DNA of 64,000 nt from Mycolicibacterium doricum (GTDB lineage: Bacteria; Actinomycetota; Actinomycetes; Mycobacteriales; Mycobacteriaceae), in the NCBI RefSeq assembly GCF_010728155.1, contig NZ_AP022605.1, forward strand, positions 372,001 through 436,000, in the 5' to 3' direction. Below the pieces are notes generated by a model. That model saw nothing but the letters and a program-made list of their open reading frames with translations. It searched no databases and was not told the origin of the DNA. Both the position numbers and the translations under genes were made by a program. The stretch's first letter is position 1, and the number at the start of each line of letters is the position of its first letter. Below, piece by piece: positions 24,725-34,801 of this stretch.

Positions 24725-25636
24725 TCAGAAGTAGCGCGGGAACGCCGACCAGTCCGGGTCGCGCTTCTCCAGGAACGCGTCGCGGCCCTCGACAGCCTCG
24801 TCGGTCATGTACGCCAGCCTCGTCGCCTCGCCGGCGAACACCTGCTGACCGACCAACCCGTCGTCGACGAGGTTGAACGAGAACTTCAGCATCCGCACCG
24901 CCTGCGGGGACTTGCCGTTGATCTCGGCCGCCCACTGCAGCGCCTCGGATTCCAGGTCGGCGTGGTCGACGACGGCATTGACCGCGCCCATGGCGAGCAT
25001 CTGCTCGGCGTCGTAGGCGCGGCCGAGGAAGAAGATCTCCCTGGCGAATTTCTGGCCTGTCTGGCGGGCGAGGTACGCGCTGCCGAATCCACCGTCGAAG
25101 CTGCCGACGTCGGCGTCGGTCTGCTTGAACCGGGCGTGTTGACGGCTGGCGAGCGTGAGGTCGCAGGTGACATGCAGGCTGTGCCCACCGCCGGCCGCCC
25201 ACCCGTTCACCAGGCAGATCACCACCTTCGGCATGAACCGGATCAGCCGCTGCACCTCGAGGATGTGCAACCGGCCCGCCCGTGCCGGGTCGACCGACTC
25301 GGCGGTTTCCCCAGCGGCGTACTGATAGCCGGTGCGCCCGCGGATGCGCTGGTCGCCCCCGGAGCAGAACGCCCAGCCGCCGTCCTTGGCGGACGGGCCG
25401 TTGCCGGTGAGCAGCACCACCCCCACGTCCGACGACATCCGAGCATGGTCGAGCACCCCGTACAGTTCGTCGACGGTATGCGGACGGAAGGCGTTGCGCA
25501 CCTCGGGCCGGTTGAAGGCGACCCGAACCGTCGGCTGCGGGGCACCGTCGACGACGTGGCGGTGATAGGTGATGTCGGTCAGGTCGAACCCGGGCACCGG
25601 CTGCCAGACCGACGGGTCGAACGGGTTGTCGCTCAT
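24725..25636 (-). CDS. menB: 1,4-dihydroxy-2-naphthoyl-CoA synthase MenB
   Basis: A 303-residue crotonase-fold enzyme that closes the second ring of menaquinone from o-succinylbenzoyl-CoA. Signature segments are FCSGGDQRIRGRTGYQ (oxyanion hole and CoA site, near residue 90), LVNGWAAGGGHSLHVTCDL (near 143) and KQTDADVGSFDGGFGSAYLA (catalytic Asp, near 172). ATG at 25636 and length agree with mycobacterial MenB. It is divergent from the amidohydrolase gene, with the other men genes beyond it. Confidence 0.96.
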   Translation of the reverse strand: MSDNPFDPSVWQPVPGFDLTDITYHRHVVDGAPQPTVRVAFNRPEVRNAFRPHTVDELYGVLDHARMSSDVGVVLLTGNGPSAKDGGWAFCSGGDQRIRGRTGYQYAAGETAESVDPARAGRLHILEVQRLIRFMPKVVICLVNGWAAGGGHSLHVTCDLTLASRQHARFKQTDADVGSFDGGFGSAYLARQTGQKFAREIFFLGRAYDAEQMLAMGAVNAVVDHADLESEALQWAAEINGKSPQAVRMLKFSFNLVDDGLVGQQVFAGEATRLAYMTDEAVEGRDAFLEKRDPDWSAFPRYF

Positions 25637-25742
25637 GTCAGGAACCTACGTGATGGTCTTCGAACCGTGATGGTGTGTGAACGTAGTGGGCGCTCGATTT
25701 CTCGATTTCTGTCGCCTTGCGCGAATTCCCGGGTCGCTTGGC

Positions 25743-25748
25743 TACGAT
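25743..25748 (+). promoter_or_regulatory. -10 element for a leaderless transcript
   Basis: TACGAT (TANNNT) ends 6 nt before ATG 25755; no Shine-Dalgarno is present. Confidence 0.5.
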
Positions 25749-25754
25749 GCGGCA

Positions 25755-27365
25755 ATGGCGACCGCCGACCTCGTTCTGACGGGGACCGTGCTCACCGTCA
25801 ACGACGCACAACCCGCCGCCGAAGCGCTCGCCGTCGCCGGCGGGCGCATCGTCGCGGTGGGAGACCGCTCCGGGATCGAGCGGTGGATCGGCCCGGACAC
25901 CGAGGTCGTCGACGTCGGTGCGGGCTGCGTGCTGCCCGGCCTGGTGGAGGCGCACGGGCATCCGCTGATGGAGGCCGTCGCCCTCTCTGGTCGAATGGTC
26001 GACATCCGTCCGGTGACGATGACTTCCGCCGACGAGGTCGTCGCCGCGGTGCGCACCGAAGTGGCCGGGCGCGGACGGCAGGGTTCTTACCTCAACGGCT
26101 GGGACCCGTTGCTCCAGAAGGGCCTTCCGGACCCGACGCTGACCTGGCTGGACGGTCTCGCACCGGACAGTCCGCTCGTGATCGTCCACAACTCAGGCCA
26201 CAAGGCGTTCTTCAACAGCGTCGCGGCCGAACGGGCCGGTCTGCACCGCGACATCCCGGATCCGAAGGGTGCGCGCTTCGGCCGCGACCCCAACGGCGAA
26301 CTCGACGGCACCGCCGAGGAGACCGCCGCGGTGTTCCCGCTACTCGCCGGGGTGATCGCGCCGAGTGACTACCCGTCGAAGCTGGTGGCCGAATGCGCGC
26401 GGTTGAACCGCGCGGGCCTCACCACGTGTTCGGACATGGCGTTCGATCCGGTGTTCCGCCCCATCCTCGACCAGCTGCGCGATGAACTGACTATCCGGTT
26501 GCGCGCGTACGAGGTCTCCAACCCGCAGATGACCACTGACGCGCATCCGGGCGACGGCGACGACATGGTGCGCCAGGTCGGCATCAAGATCTGGGTCGAC
26601 GGGTCACCCTGGATCGGCAACATCGACCTGACCTTCCCCTACCTCGACACCGCGGCCACCCGAACGATCGGGGTGGTGCCGGGCTCGTGCGGGCACGCCA
26701 ACTACACCCGCGAGCAACTGCGCGAGATCGTCGGCGCCTACTTCCCGCTGGGCTGGCAGATGGCTTGCCATGTTCAAGGCGACGCGGGGGTCGACACGAT
26801 CCTCGACGTCTACGAGGAGGTGCTCGAGGCTCATCCCCGAACCGATCACCGCCTGCGCCTAGAACACGTCGGCGCGATCACCGACGAACAGTTGAAGCGA
26901 GCGCACGCCCTCGGTGTGACTTGCAGCATCTTCGTCGACCAGATCCACTACTGGGGCGACGTCATCGTGGACGGGCTTTTCGGCCCGGAACGCGGGAACC
27001 GGTGGATGCCGTGCGGATCGGCCGTCGCGACCGGCATGCGGATCTCGCTGCACAACGATCCACCGGTCACCCCGGAGGAGCCGCTGCGCAACATCAGCGT
27101 CGCGGTGACCCGCAGGGCGCCGAGCGGACGGGTCCTCGGGCCTGAGCAACGGTTGACCGTCGACCAGGCGATCCGCGCCCAGACCCTCGACGCCGCGTGG
27201 CAGTTGTTCGCCGACGACGTGATCGGTTCGATCGAGCTGGGCAAGTACGGCGATCTGGTGGTGCTGTCGGCCGATCCGCGCAGTGTGCCGCCGGAGGACA
27301 TCGCCGAACTCGACGTCCTGGCCACCTATCTGGCGGGCCGCCGTGTCTACGCCGAACAACTCTGA
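25755..27365 (+). CDS. Amidohydrolase family protein
   Basis: A 536-residue metal-dependent hydrolase of the YtcJ/Amidohydro_3 type. Metal-site elements: LVEAHGHPLME near residue 65 (HxH), a Lys candidate in VGIKIWVDGSPW (near 275), MACHVQGDAGVD (near 336), LRLEHVGAITDEQ (near 370) and SLHNDPPVTP (catalytic Asp, near 432). It starts MATADLVLTGTVLTVNDAQP. It matches Rv0552 between menB and menC; substrate unknown. A fragment of a paralogue lies at 52190-52393. Confidence 0.88.
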   Translation: MATADLVLTGTVLTVNDAQPAAEALAVAGGRIVAVGDRSGIERWIGPDTEVVDVGAGCVLPGLVEAHGHPLMEAVALSGRMVDIRPVTMTSADEVVAAVRTEVAGRGRQGSYLNGWDPLLQKGLPDPTLTWLDGLAPDSPLVIVHNSGHKAFFNSVAAERAGLHRDIPDPKGARFGRDPNGELDGTAEETAAVFPLLAGVIAPSDYPSKLVAECARLNRAGLTTCSDMAFDPVFRPILDQLRDELTIRLRAYEVSNPQMTTDAHPGDGDDMVRQVGIKIWVDGSPWIGNIDLTFPYLDTAATRTIGVVPGSCGHANYTREQLREIVGAYFPLGWQMACHVQGDAGVDTILDVYEEVLEAHPRTDHRLRLEHVGAITDEQLKRAHALGVTCSIFVDQIHYWGDVIVDGLFGPERGNRWMPCGSAVATGMRISLHNDPPVTPEEPLRNISVAVTRRAPSGRVLGPEQRLTVDQAIRAQTLDAAWQLFADDVIGSIELGKYGDLVVLSADPRSVPPEDIAELDVLATYLAGRRVYAEQL

Positions 27366-27404
27366 CAACTGCCAGTGTCGTATGAAACCGGCGAGACTGG
27401 CGGC

Positions 27405-28367
27405 GTGCACCCCACCCTCGACGACCTCTTGGACCGCCTGCACGTCGTCGCCCTGCCCATGCGGGTGCGTTTCCGGGGCATCATGGTCCGTGAACTGGCG
27501 TTGATCGAGGGGCCGGCCGGGTGGGGGGAGTTCGGGCCGTTCATCGAATACGCACCGCCGGAGGCGTCGACGTGGCTGGCGGCCGCGATGGAGGCGGCTT
27601 ACGCGGCGCCGCCCGCGGTTCGGCGCGACCGGATCCCGATCAACGCGACGGTGCCCGCGGTGAGCGCCGCGCACGTGCCCGAGGTGCTGGCGCGCTTCGC
27701 GGGCGCGCGGACGGCCAAGGTCAAGGTCGCCGAACCGGGGCAGACGCTGGCCGACGACGTCGACCGGGTCAACGCCGTGCGGGCCACGGTGCCGACGGTG
27801 CGCGTGGACGCCAACGGCGGCTGGACCGTCGAAGAGGCGGTGGCCGCGGCGGCGGCGTTGACCGCCGACGGACCGCTCGAGTACCTCGAACAGCCGTGCC
27901 GGACAGTGCCGGAACTCGCCGAATTACGCTCGCGCATCGACGTTCCCGTCGCGGCGGACGAGAGCATCCGTAAAGCCAACGATCCCTTGCATGTGGTCAG
28001 GGCGCAGGCGGCCGACGTCGCGGTGCTCAAGGTGGCACCGCTGGGCGGGGTGCGCCCACTGCTCGACATCGCCGCGCAGATCGAGATCCCGATCGTGGTG
28101 TCGAGCGCACTGGACTCGGCGGTCGGTATCTCACACGGTTTACGTGCGGCGGCCGCGCTGCCCCGGCTCCAGTACGCCTGCGGACTGGGGACCGGCGGGC
28201 TGTTCGTCGAGGACGTCGCCGCGCCGTTGATTCCCGTGGACGGTCACCTCCCGGTGGCGGTGGTGGTACCGGACCCGGACCGCCTGACGGCGTTGGCCGC
28301 AGGACCCGAGCGCCGGCAGTGGTGGATCGACCGCGTCGCCGAATGCCTGCAGGTACTCGAACCTTGA
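27405..28367 (+). CDS. menC: o-succinylbenzoate synthase MenC
   Basis: A 320-residue enolase-superfamily enzyme dehydrating SHCHC to o-succinylbenzoate. Catalytic Lys in TAKVKVAEPG (near residue 104), metal ligands in VRVDANGGW (near 133), YLEQPC (near 162) and VAADESIR (near 185), and second Lys in VLKVAPLGG (near 207). GTG 27405 aligns with the known N-terminus (LLDRLHVVALPMRVRFRG); the open frame 10 codons further upstream is not supported. It follows the amidohydrolase by 39 bp. Confidence 0.95.
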   Translation: MHPTLDDLLDRLHVVALPMRVRFRGIMVRELALIEGPAGWGEFGPFIEYAPPEASTWLAAAMEAAYAAPPAVRRDRIPINATVPAVSAAHVPEVLARFAGARTAKVKVAEPGQTLADDVDRVNAVRATVPTVRVDANGGWTVEEAVAAAAALTADGPLEYLEQPCRTVPELAELRSRIDVPVAADESIRKANDPLHVVRAQAADVAVLKVAPLGGVRPLLDIAAQIEIPIVVSSALDSAVGISHGLRAAAALPRLQYACGLGTGGLFVEDVAAPLIPVDGHLPVAVVVPDPDRLTALAAGPERRQWWIDRVAECLQVLEP

Positions 28368-28473
28368 CAACATGTTATTCCGTGGGGTGTGGGACCCGGC
28401 GCTGCAGGCCGTCCGCACGGGTAACGGCCGCCGGACGATGTCTGCATAGGATCGCCGCCTGGGCATACCAGAG

Positions 28474-28771
28474 GTGGAACCGACCGCCGGCTCGCCGATG
28501 CTGGAACTCGGCGCACGACTGCTGCGCCCCGGCCGGTGCGCTACCTGGTTCGTCACCTCGTGCCGCGCATCGACCCGCCGCTGCTGCGCCTGTCCGGCGG
28601 CCGGGTGGTCGCTACGAGGGCACGTTCGTCGGCGAGGAGGTCACCGGCGCCGAGCGTGACCGGCTGTGGGAGCTGGCGAAGAACTGGATCCCCAGCTACA
28701 CCGACTACGAGAAGTCGACCCAGGGACGCACCATCCCGATCCTCGCGTTCACCGAGATCGCCCTCCAGTAG
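28474..28771 (+). pseudogene. Broken F420-dependent nitroreductase-like (Ddn family) gene
   Basis: Three frames carry consecutive pieces of one small protein. GTG 28474 opens VEPTAGSPMLELGARLLRPG; the next piece RYLVRHLVPRIDPPLLRLSG is in another frame from 28536; the end EGTFVGEEVTGAERDRLWE...AFTEIALQ is in a third frame, ending TAG 28771. The pieces fit the two ends of a deazaflavin-dependent nitroreductase family protein, with the central FMN/F420-binding part (about 65 residues) deleted. The remnant sits between menC and bpoC. Confidence 0.55.
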
Positions 28772-28774
28772 CGT
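28769..28774 (+). promoter_or_regulatory. -10 element for bpoC leaderless transcript
   Basis: TAGCGT ends 7 nt before GTG 28782; the hexamer overlaps the stop codon of the broken upstream gene. Confidence 0.5.
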
Positions 28775-28781
28775 CGGTCGC

Positions 28782-29564
28782 GTGAATCTCGCATACGACG
28801 ATCGCGGCACCGGCATCCCGGTGCTGTTCATCGCCGGTCGCGGCGGCGCCGGACGCACCTGGCATCTGCACCAGGCGCCGGAGTTCGTGCGCAATGGCTA
28901 CCGGGCCATCACCTTCGACAACCGCGGGGTCGGCGCCACCGAGAACGCCGAGGGCTTCGGCGTCGAGCAGATGATTGCCGATACCGCCGCGCTGATCGAG
29001 AAGCTCGATGCGGCACCGGTCCGGATCGTGGCGGTGTCCATGGGGTCCTTCATCGCCCAGGAACTCATGCTGGCACGCCCGGAGCTGGTCCGGTCCGCGG
29101 TGTTGATGGCCACCCGCGGCCGCCACGACCGCGCCCGCAACTTCTTTTTCGAAGCCGAGCGTGAACTGGTCGACGCCGGCGTCACCCTGCCGCCGCGATA
29201 CGACGCCAAAGTTCGTGTACTGGAGAACTTTTCATCGAAGACGATCAACGACGACCGCATGATCGGCGACTGGATCGAGATGTTCACCATGTGGCCGACC
29301 AAGTACACGCCGGGGCTGCGGACACAGGGGTCGGTGGGGCCGAAGGACAACCGCCTGCCGGCCTATCGCAGCATCCGGATCCCCACGCTGGTGATCGGTT
29401 TCGCCGACGACGTGCTGCTGCCCCCGCATCTGGGCAAAGAGGTCGCCGACGCGATGCCGCACGGCCGCTACCTGGAGATCCCCGACGCCGGCCACCTCGG
29501 CTTCCTCGAGAGGCCGCAGGAAGTCAACGCCGCGGCGCTGAAATTCTTCGCCGATATCCTGTAG
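28782..29564 (+). CDS. bpoC: Alpha/beta hydrolase BpoC, possible MenH
   Basis: A 260-residue alpha/beta hydrolase. Oxyanion region [12 protein letters not shown], nucleophile elbow VSMGSF (Ser near residue 87), acid FADDV (near 210) and catalytic His DAGHLGF (near 240) form an intact triad. Historic annotation calls it a non-haem peroxidase, but its fixed place between menC and menD supports the SHCHC synthase (MenH) step, which no other gene in the window covers. The menD ATG follows 2 nt after its stop. Confidence 0.85.
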   Translation: MNLAYDDRGTGIPVLFIAGRGGAGRTWHLHQAPEFVRNGYRAITFDNRGVGATENAEGFGVEQMIADTAALIEKLDAAPVRIVAVSMGSFIAQELMLARPELVRSAVLMATRGRHDRARNFFFEAERELVDAGVTLPPRYDAKVRVLENFSSKTINDDRMIGDWIEMFTMWPTKYTPGLRTQGSVGPKDNRLPAYRSIRIPTLVIGFADDVLLPPHLGKEVADAMPHGRYLEIPDAGHLGFLERPQEVNAAALKFFADIL

Positions 29565-29566
29565 CG

Positions 29567-31210
29567 ATGAACCCCTCGACGGCACAGGCCCGGGTCGTCG
29601 TCGACGAACTCGTTCGCGGCGGCGTGCACGACGTCGTGCTGTGCCCGGGGTCGCGTAACGCGCCGCTGGCCTTCGCCCTGGCCGATGCCGACCGCGCGGG
29701 ACGGCTGCGTCTGCACGTCCGCATCGACGAACGCACCGCCGGCTTCCTGGCGATCGGGCTGGCGGTCGCCGACCAGGCGCCGGTGTGCGTGGCGATGACG
29801 TCGGGCACCGCGGTCGCGAACCTGGGCCCCGCCGTCGTCGAGGCAAACTACGCCCGGGTCCCGCTGATCGTGCTGAGCGCCAACCGGCCCTACGAACTGC
29901 TGGGCACCGGCGCCAACCAGACTTTCGAGCAGCTCGGCTACTTCGGCAACCAGGTCCGCGCGAACATCAGTCTCGGCCTCGCCCCAGAATTCAGCTCGGG
30001 CGGTCCGGGCGATATGACTTCCCTCAACGCGCAGTGGCGTTCGGCGACGTGCCGGGTCGTCGTGGCGGCCACGGGCTCGCGCAGCGCCAACGCCGGTCCG
30101 GTGCAGTTCGACATCCCGTTGCGCGAACCGCTGGTGCCGACGTTCGACGACGACGGCTGCTGCCCGCCCGGCCGCCCCGACGGGAAGCCGTGGACCCACA
30201 CCCCACCCGTGACGTTCGACCAGCCGCTCGACATCGACGTCACGTCCGACACCGTGGTGATCGCCGGGCACGGCGCGGGTGTGCATCCGAATCTCGCCGA
30301 GCTGCCCACCGTTGCCGAGCCGACCGCGCCAACGGCGGCCAACCCGCTGCATCCGATGGCGTTGCGGCTGCTGCGGCCCAAGCAGGTCATCATGCTCGGC
30401 CGCCCGACGCTGCACCGGCCGGTCTCCGCGCTGCTCGCCGACCCCTCGGTGCCGGTGTACGCGCTGACCACGGGTCCGCGCTGGCCCGACGTCAGCGGTA
30501 ACTCGCAGGCCACGGGCACCCGCGCGGTCACCAGCGGGACCCCGGATCCGGCCTGGTTGCGGCGCTGCGCGGAGGTCAACCGGCACGCCGTCACCGCGGT
30601 GCGCGAACAACTCGCCGCCCACCCGCTGACCACCGGCCTGCATGTCGCCGCCGCGGTGGCCGCCGCGGTCCGGCCGGGCGATCAACTGGTGCTGGGCGCG
30701 AGCAACCCGGTGCGTGACGCCGCGCTGGTCGGGTTCACCCCCAGTGGTGTGCGGGTGCGCTCCAACCGCGGGGTCGCCGGCATCGACGGCACCGTGTCGA
30801 CGGCCATCGGCGCCGCGCTGGCCCACGACCGCACCGGTGGCCGCACGATCGCGCTGATGGGCGATCTGACCTTCGTGCACGACAGTTCCGGTCTGCTGAT
30901 CGGGCCGACCGAGCCGACCCCCCGCGACCTGACGATCGTGGTGTCCAACGACAACGGTGGCGGCATCTTCGAGTTGCTCGAACAGGGCGACCCGCGGTTC
31001 AGCGACGTGTCGTCGCGGGTGTTCGGCACCCCGCACGACGTCGACGTCGGCGCGCTGTGCCGCGCTTACCACGTCGACAATCGCCAGATCGAGGCCGACC
31101 AGCTCGCCGACGCGCTCGACGAACCGCACGAGGGGCTGCGGGTGCTGGAGGTGAAAGCCGACAGGTCGTCGCTGCGCGCGCTGCACGCCTCGATCAAGGC
31201 CGCGTTGTGA
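29567..31210 (+). CDS. menD: SEPHCHC synthase MenD
   Basis: A 547-residue thiamine-diphosphate enzyme joining 2-oxoglutarate and isochorismate, the first committed step of menaquinone synthesis. N-terminal [15 protein letters not shown] and [15 protein letters not shown] (ThDP-activating Glu near residue 55) and the C-terminal ThDP/Mg motif [12 protein letters not shown]...SNDNGGGIF (near 430-465) are intact. ATG 29567 is 2 nt after bpoC; the stop overlaps the next GTG. Confidence 0.97.
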   Translation: MNPSTAQARVVVDELVRGGVHDVVLCPGSRNAPLAFALADADRAGRLRLHVRIDERTAGFLAIGLAVADQAPVCVAMTSGTAVANLGPAVVEANYARVPLIVLSANRPYELLGTGANQTFEQLGYFGNQVRANISLGLAPEFSSGGPGDMTSLNAQWRSATCRVVVAATGSRSANAGPVQFDIPLREPLVPTFDDDGCCPPGRPDGKPWTHTPPVTFDQPLDIDVTSDTVVIAGHGAGVHPNLAELPTVAEPTAPTAANPLHPMALRLLRPKQVIMLGRPTLHRPVSALLADPSVPVYALTTGPRWPDVSGNSQATGTRAVTSGTPDPAWLRRCAEVNRHAVTAVREQLAAHPLTTGLHVAAAVAAAVRPGDQLVLGASNPVRDAALVGFTPSGVRVRSNRGVAGIDGTVSTAIGAALAHDRTGGRTIALMGDLTFVHDSSGLLIGPTEPTPRDLTIVVSNDNGGGIFELLEQGDPRFSDVSSRVFGTPHDVDVGALCRAYHVDNRQIEADQLADALDEPHEGLRVLEVKADRSSLRALHASIKAAL

Positions 31211-31719
31211 AGCTGCCCGAAGCGTTGGCGACCGTCCAGCGCATGGTCGTCCCGCACCTCTACGGGGACGAGGACCAGACGCGGGCCGAACGCGTCATCC
31301 GGCGGGTCCGCATCGGGGTCGTACTGGCCGCGGGCCTGGTCACGCTGCAGTCGGTGCTGATGGTCGTCGGCGCCTGGCGTAACGACCGTCAGATCGAACG
31401 GCACCTGGGTGTCGCCGAGGCGACGGTGCTCAGCGCGGGCCCCCGCCGGTCCACCATCGAGTTCGTCACGCCGGACCGCGTCACCTATCGTCCCGAGCTC
31501 GGCGTGCTTTACCCGTCGGAGTTGGAGACGGGAATGCGCATCTATGTCGAATACGACCGCAACAACCCGGACCTGGTGCGGGTCCGCGACCGCGACGCGT
31601 CGCTGGCGATCATCCCGGCCGGTTCCATCGCGGTGGTCGGCTGGCTCGTCGCCGGAGGCGCGCTGATCGGTCTGGCGGTACTGCAGAAACGACTGGCCCG
31701 GGAGCCGCAGCCGGTCTGA
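31207..31719 (+). CDS. DUF3592 membrane protein
   Basis: A 170-residue protein with a membrane helix near residues 34-56 and another near 137-158, flanking an extracytoplasmic domain with [14 protein letters not shown] strands ([19 protein letters not shown]) and [19 protein letters not shown], the DUF3592 pattern. GTG 31207 overlaps the menD stop by 4 bp, as with Rv0556. Function unknown; co-translation with menD suggests a respiratory or quinone-related membrane role. Confidence 0.78.
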   Translation: MKLPEALATVQRMVVPHLYGDEDQTRAERVIRRVRIGVVLAAGLVTLQSVLMVVGAWRNDRQIERHLGVAEATVLSAGPRRSTIEFVTPDRVTYRPELGVLYPSELETGMRIYVEYDRNNPDLVRVRDRDASLAIIPAGSIAVVGWLVAGGALIGLAVLQKRLAREPQPV

Positions 31720-31774
31720 GGCGTTTGGCCGTTCCCCCGCCGGGTATCGCCCCGCGCGACGGAGGGAGCGGGAC

Positions 31775-32284
31775 ATGTCGATTCTGGAGGCCGCCAAGGA
31801 CCGGGCCACCAACTTGGCCGCAGGCGTGGTCAGCTTGGTCGGCGACAAGACGCCGGCCGACGCGAGCAACGGCCAGTCGGTGACGATCAACGCCGACGTC
31901 GTCGAGGTCGAGGAGTTGTGGCGTGACGCGCGACGCCTGTCGATCGTCCTCGGCGAACTCGGCGACGTCGAGTACACCGAACCCGACCGGTACCGATGGA
32001 AACTGCACGCAGGGCCGGTGGAGACCACGTGGGAATCCCGGATCCACAGCACGGACGGCGGATTGCGGTTCACCGGTGACGACGGCAACGAGATCCTGGT
32101 CAGCTTCCGGCCCGCGCCGAAGCACCTCGGCTCCGAGGTGACCTTGAAGACCAAGACCCCGGCGCCCGACCTGCTCTCCGGGGCGCTGGCGTTCAAGCTG
32201 CTCTACCGCTGCCGGGCGCTACTGCAGACCGGCGAGGTGCCCACCATCGGCAAAAACCCCAGTGCGCGGCCGTCCGCGCGGTAA
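31775..32284 (+). CDS. SRPBCC-fold protein
   Basis: A 169-residue protein with an N-terminal helix (ILEAAKDRATNLAAGVVSLVG) and a Bet v 1/SRPBCC core: VTINADVVEVEELWRDARRL at the start, RWKLHAGPVETTWES in the middle, and LLSGALAFKLLYRCRALLQTG as the long final helix. It begins 55 bp after the DUF3592 gene and ends 12 bp before a zinc dehydrogenase; the pairing recurs in actinobacteria, perhaps as a lipid- or small-molecule-binding partner. Confidence 0.72.
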   Translation: MSILEAAKDRATNLAAGVVSLVGDKTPADASNGQSVTINADVVEVEELWRDARRLSIVLGELGDVEYTEPDRYRWKLHAGPVETTWESRIHSTDGGLRFTGDDGNEILVSFRPAPKHLGSEVTLKTKTPAPDLLSGALAFKLLYRCRALLQTGEVPTIGKNPSARPSAR

Positions 32285-32296
32285 GGAAGGTCACTC

Positions 32297-33463
32297 ATGC
32301 GCGCACTGTGCTGGAACGGTGTCAACAACCTGTCCGTCGAGACCGTCGACGACCCGGAGATCCTCAACCCCCACGACGTCATCCTCGAGGTCACGCTGAC
32401 CACGACGTGCGGATCGGATCTGCACTTCATCGACGGTTACCTGCCCGGGATGCGGGAGGGTGACGTGTTCGGTCACGAGTTCATGGGCAGGATCGTCGAA
32501 GTCGGCCGCGAGGTCGGCGACGTCAAGATCGGCGACCGTGTCGTCGTCCCGTCGTTCATCGGCTGCGACCGGTGCTGGTACTGCGAGCACGACCTGTACT
32601 CGTGTTGCGACACCACCAATCCCAATGCCGAACTGCAGCAACCGCTTCTGGGTTACCCGTCCGGCGGGATCTACGGTTACACCCACCCCTTCGGCGGCTA
32701 CGCCGGCTCGCACGCCCAGTTCGTTCGGGTGCCGTTCGGCGACACGAACTGTTTCCCCATCCCCGGCGACGTCACCGACGAACAGGCCCTGTTCCTGTCC
32801 GACGCCGCCCCGACCGGGTTCATGGGTGCCGATTTCTGCGACATCAGCGGCGGCGACACCGTCGCGGTCTGGGGCGCCGGGGGAGTGGGCTTGATGGCGG
32901 CCAAGAGTGCTTTGCTCCTGGGGGCCGAGCGCGCCATCGTCATCGACCGCATTCCTGAACGGCTGGCGCTGGCCCGTGAGTTCGGGCTGGAGACGATCGA
33001 TTACAGCGCGGCGGACAGCGTGCAGGAGTCGCTGCGCGAGATGACCGGCGGCCGCGGACCCGACGCGTGTATCGACGCGGTCGGCATGGAGGGACACAGC
33101 ACCGGCCTGCAACAGGCCTACGACCGGGCCAAGCAGCTGCTGCGTCTGGAGACCGACCGCGCGAGCGCTCTGCGGCAGGCGGTCCTGGCCTGCCGCAAGG
33201 GCGGCGTGGTGTCGGTGCTGGGTGTCTACGGTGTGACCGACAAGTTCCCGATGGGCGTGGTGACCAACAAGGCGCTTACGATCAAATCCGCTCAGCAACA
33301 CGGTCAGCGGTACATGCCGCGACTGTTCGACTACGTCGGGCAGGGCGACCTCGACCCGGCGAAGCTGATCACCCACGACCTCCCGCTCGAAGAGGGGGTG
33401 CGCGCCTACGACATGTTCAAGAACAAGCAGGACAACTGCATCCGGGTGGCGCTGCGTCCCTAG
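32297..33463 (+). CDS. Zinc-dependent alcohol dehydrogenase
   Basis: A 388-residue MDR-family dehydrogenase. Catalytic zinc: Cys in [10 protein letters not shown] (near residue 38) and GHEFMG (near 60). Structural zinc: Cys-rich lobe [17 protein letters not shown] (near 95-111). NAD fold: [14 protein letters not shown] (near 195) with an acidic VIDRI. A long insertion between the domains makes it like glutathione-independent formaldehyde dehydrogenases. Coupled to the SRPBCC gene 12 bp upstream with AAGGAAGG before the ATG. Confidence 0.9.
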   Translation: MRALCWNGVNNLSVETVDDPEILNPHDVILEVTLTTTCGSDLHFIDGYLPGMREGDVFGHEFMGRIVEVGREVGDVKIGDRVVVPSFIGCDRCWYCEHDLYSCCDTTNPNAELQQPLLGYPSGGIYGYTHPFGGYAGSHAQFVRVPFGDTNCFPIPGDVTDEQALFLSDAAPTGFMGADFCDISGGDTVAVWGAGGVGLMAAKSALLLGAERAIVIDRIPERLALAREFGLETIDYSAADSVQESLREMTGGRGPDACIDAVGMEGHSTGLQQAYDRAKQLLRLETDRASALRQAVLACRKGGVVSVLGVYGVTDKFPMGVVTNKALTIKSAQQHGQRYMPRLFDYVGQGDLDPAKLITHDLPLEEGVRAYDMFKNKQDNCIRVALRP

Positions 33464-33475
33464 GCCGGCCTAGCC

Positions 33476-33528
33476 CACACCCGCACAAGACAGCACACCG
33501 CACAAGACAGCACACCCGCACAAGACAG
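33476..33528. repeat. 17/18-bp tandem repeat, three units
   Basis: Units CACACCCGCACAAGACAG (33476-33493), CACACCGCACAAGACAG (33494-33510) and CACACCCGCACAAGACAG (33511-33528) follow each other directly, downstream of the dehydrogenase and upstream of mgtA. Confidence 0.9.
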
Positions 33529-33603
33529 ACGGTAGCGCGCCTGCTCTTCGTGTCGCGTATTCCGGGACGCAACCTCCGCGACAGTTTTCGCTGCGACTCT
33601 CAG

Positions 33604-34734
33604 GTGGTGCGCGTTGCGATCGTCGCCGAGTCCTTCCTGCCCAACGTCAACGGCGTCACCAACTCGGTGCTGCGGGTGCTGGAGCATCTGCGCCGCACCG
33701 GACACGAGGTGATCGTCATCGCCCCGGACGCCCCGCACGGTGAACCTCCGGCCGAGCGGGTGCACGACGGGGTCAGGGTGCACCGGGTGCCGTCGCGGAT
33801 GTTCCCGAAGGTGACCTCCCTGCCGCTGGGTGTGCCGCGGCCCCGCATGGTAGGGGTCCTGCGCGGATTCGACCCCGACGTCGTGCACCTGGCATCCCCG
33901 GCGCTGCTCGGCTATGGCGGTCTCCATGCCGCCCGCCATCTCGGTATCCCGACGGTCGCAGTGTTCCAGACCGACGTCGCCGGTTTCGCACAGAGCTACG
34001 GCATCGGTGCGATGTCGCGCGCCGCGTGGGCGTGGACCCGGCATCTGCACAGCCGCGCCGATCGCACGCTGGCGCCGTCGACCTCGGCGATGGAGAACCT
34101 CGAGGCGCACGGCGTCCCCCGGGTGTACCGCTGGGCGCGCGGTGTCGACATCACCGGTTTCGCACCGTCGGCGCGGGACGAGGGGTTGCGCCGACGTTGG
34201 TCGCCACCGGGCAAGCCGATCGTCGGGTTCGTCGGGCGCTTGGCACCGGAGAAGCATGTCGAACGGTTGGCGGCACTGAGCGCGCGCGACGACCTGCAAG
34301 TGGTCGTCGTCGGCGACGGTGTCGACCGGCCGAAGCTCGAGTCGTCCCTGCCCACCGCTGTGTTCACCGGGGCGCTCTACGGTGACGAGCTGGCCTCGGC
34401 GTACGCCAGCATGGACGTCTTCGTCCATCCCGGTGAGCACGAGACGTTCTGTCAGGCGGTGCAGGAGGCGATGGCCTCCGGTCTGCCGGTGATCGCCCCG
34501 AACGCCGGAGGACCGCGCGATCTGGTCGCGCCGTACCGCACCGGCCTGCTGCTCGACGTCACCGACTTCGAGGACAGGCTCAGTGAGTCCGTCGATCACC
34601 TGATCGCCGAGCGCCGGCGGTACTCGCCGGCAGCGCGGCGCAGCGTGCTCCACCGCACCTGGCCGGCGATCTGCGATGAATTGCTCGCCCATTACGAGGA
34701 CGTGGTGGGGCAACGCCGGCTGCGCGCGGCTTGA
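33604..34734 (+). CDS. mgtA: GDP-mannose-dependent alpha-mannosyltransferase MgtA
   Basis: A 376-residue GT4-family GT-B glycosyltransferase. N-terminal [16 protein letters not shown] and [16 protein letters not shown] bind the acceptor; [15 protein letters not shown] and [19 protein letters not shown] form the nucleotide-sugar site with the E-x7-E motif. The mycobacterial enzyme mannosylates glucuronosyl diacylglycerol, a lipomannan-like precursor. GTG 33604 or 33607 is the start; the open frame further upstream is not coding. It lies between the 17/18-bp repeat and menG. Confidence 0.9.
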   Translation: MVRVAIVAESFLPNVNGVTNSVLRVLEHLRRTGHEVIVIAPDAPHGEPPAERVHDGVRVHRVPSRMFPKVTSLPLGVPRPRMVGVLRGFDPDVVHLASPALLGYGGLHAARHLGIPTVAVFQTDVAGFAQSYGIGAMSRAAWAWTRHLHSRADRTLAPSTSAMENLEAHGVPRVYRWARGVDITGFAPSARDEGLRRRWSPPGKPIVGFVGRLAPEKHVERLAALSARDDLQVVVVGDGVDRPKLESSLPTAVFTGALYGDELASAYASMDVFVHPGEHETFCQAVQEAMASGLPVIAPNAGGPRDLVAPYRTGLLLDVTDFEDRLSESVDHLIAERRRYSPAARRSVLHRTWPAICDELLAHYEDVVGQRRLRAA

Positions 34735-34788
34735 CGCCTAACAAGGGCAGCGGCGCACCCTCCTTCCCGATGGCAGCAGATTCACAGG

Positions 34789-34794
34789 TAGCGT
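34789..34794 (+). promoter_or_regulatory. -10 element for menG leaderless transcript
   Basis: TAGCGT ends 7 nt before GTG 34802 (and 4 nt before GTG 34799), supporting the second GTG as the translation start. Confidence 0.5.
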
Positions 34795-34801
34795 CGGCGT
34801 G

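Noticed and set aside
29468..31186. Very long minus-strand open frame opposite menD
   Set aside because: High-GC antisense shadow; menD on the plus strand has all catalytic motifs.
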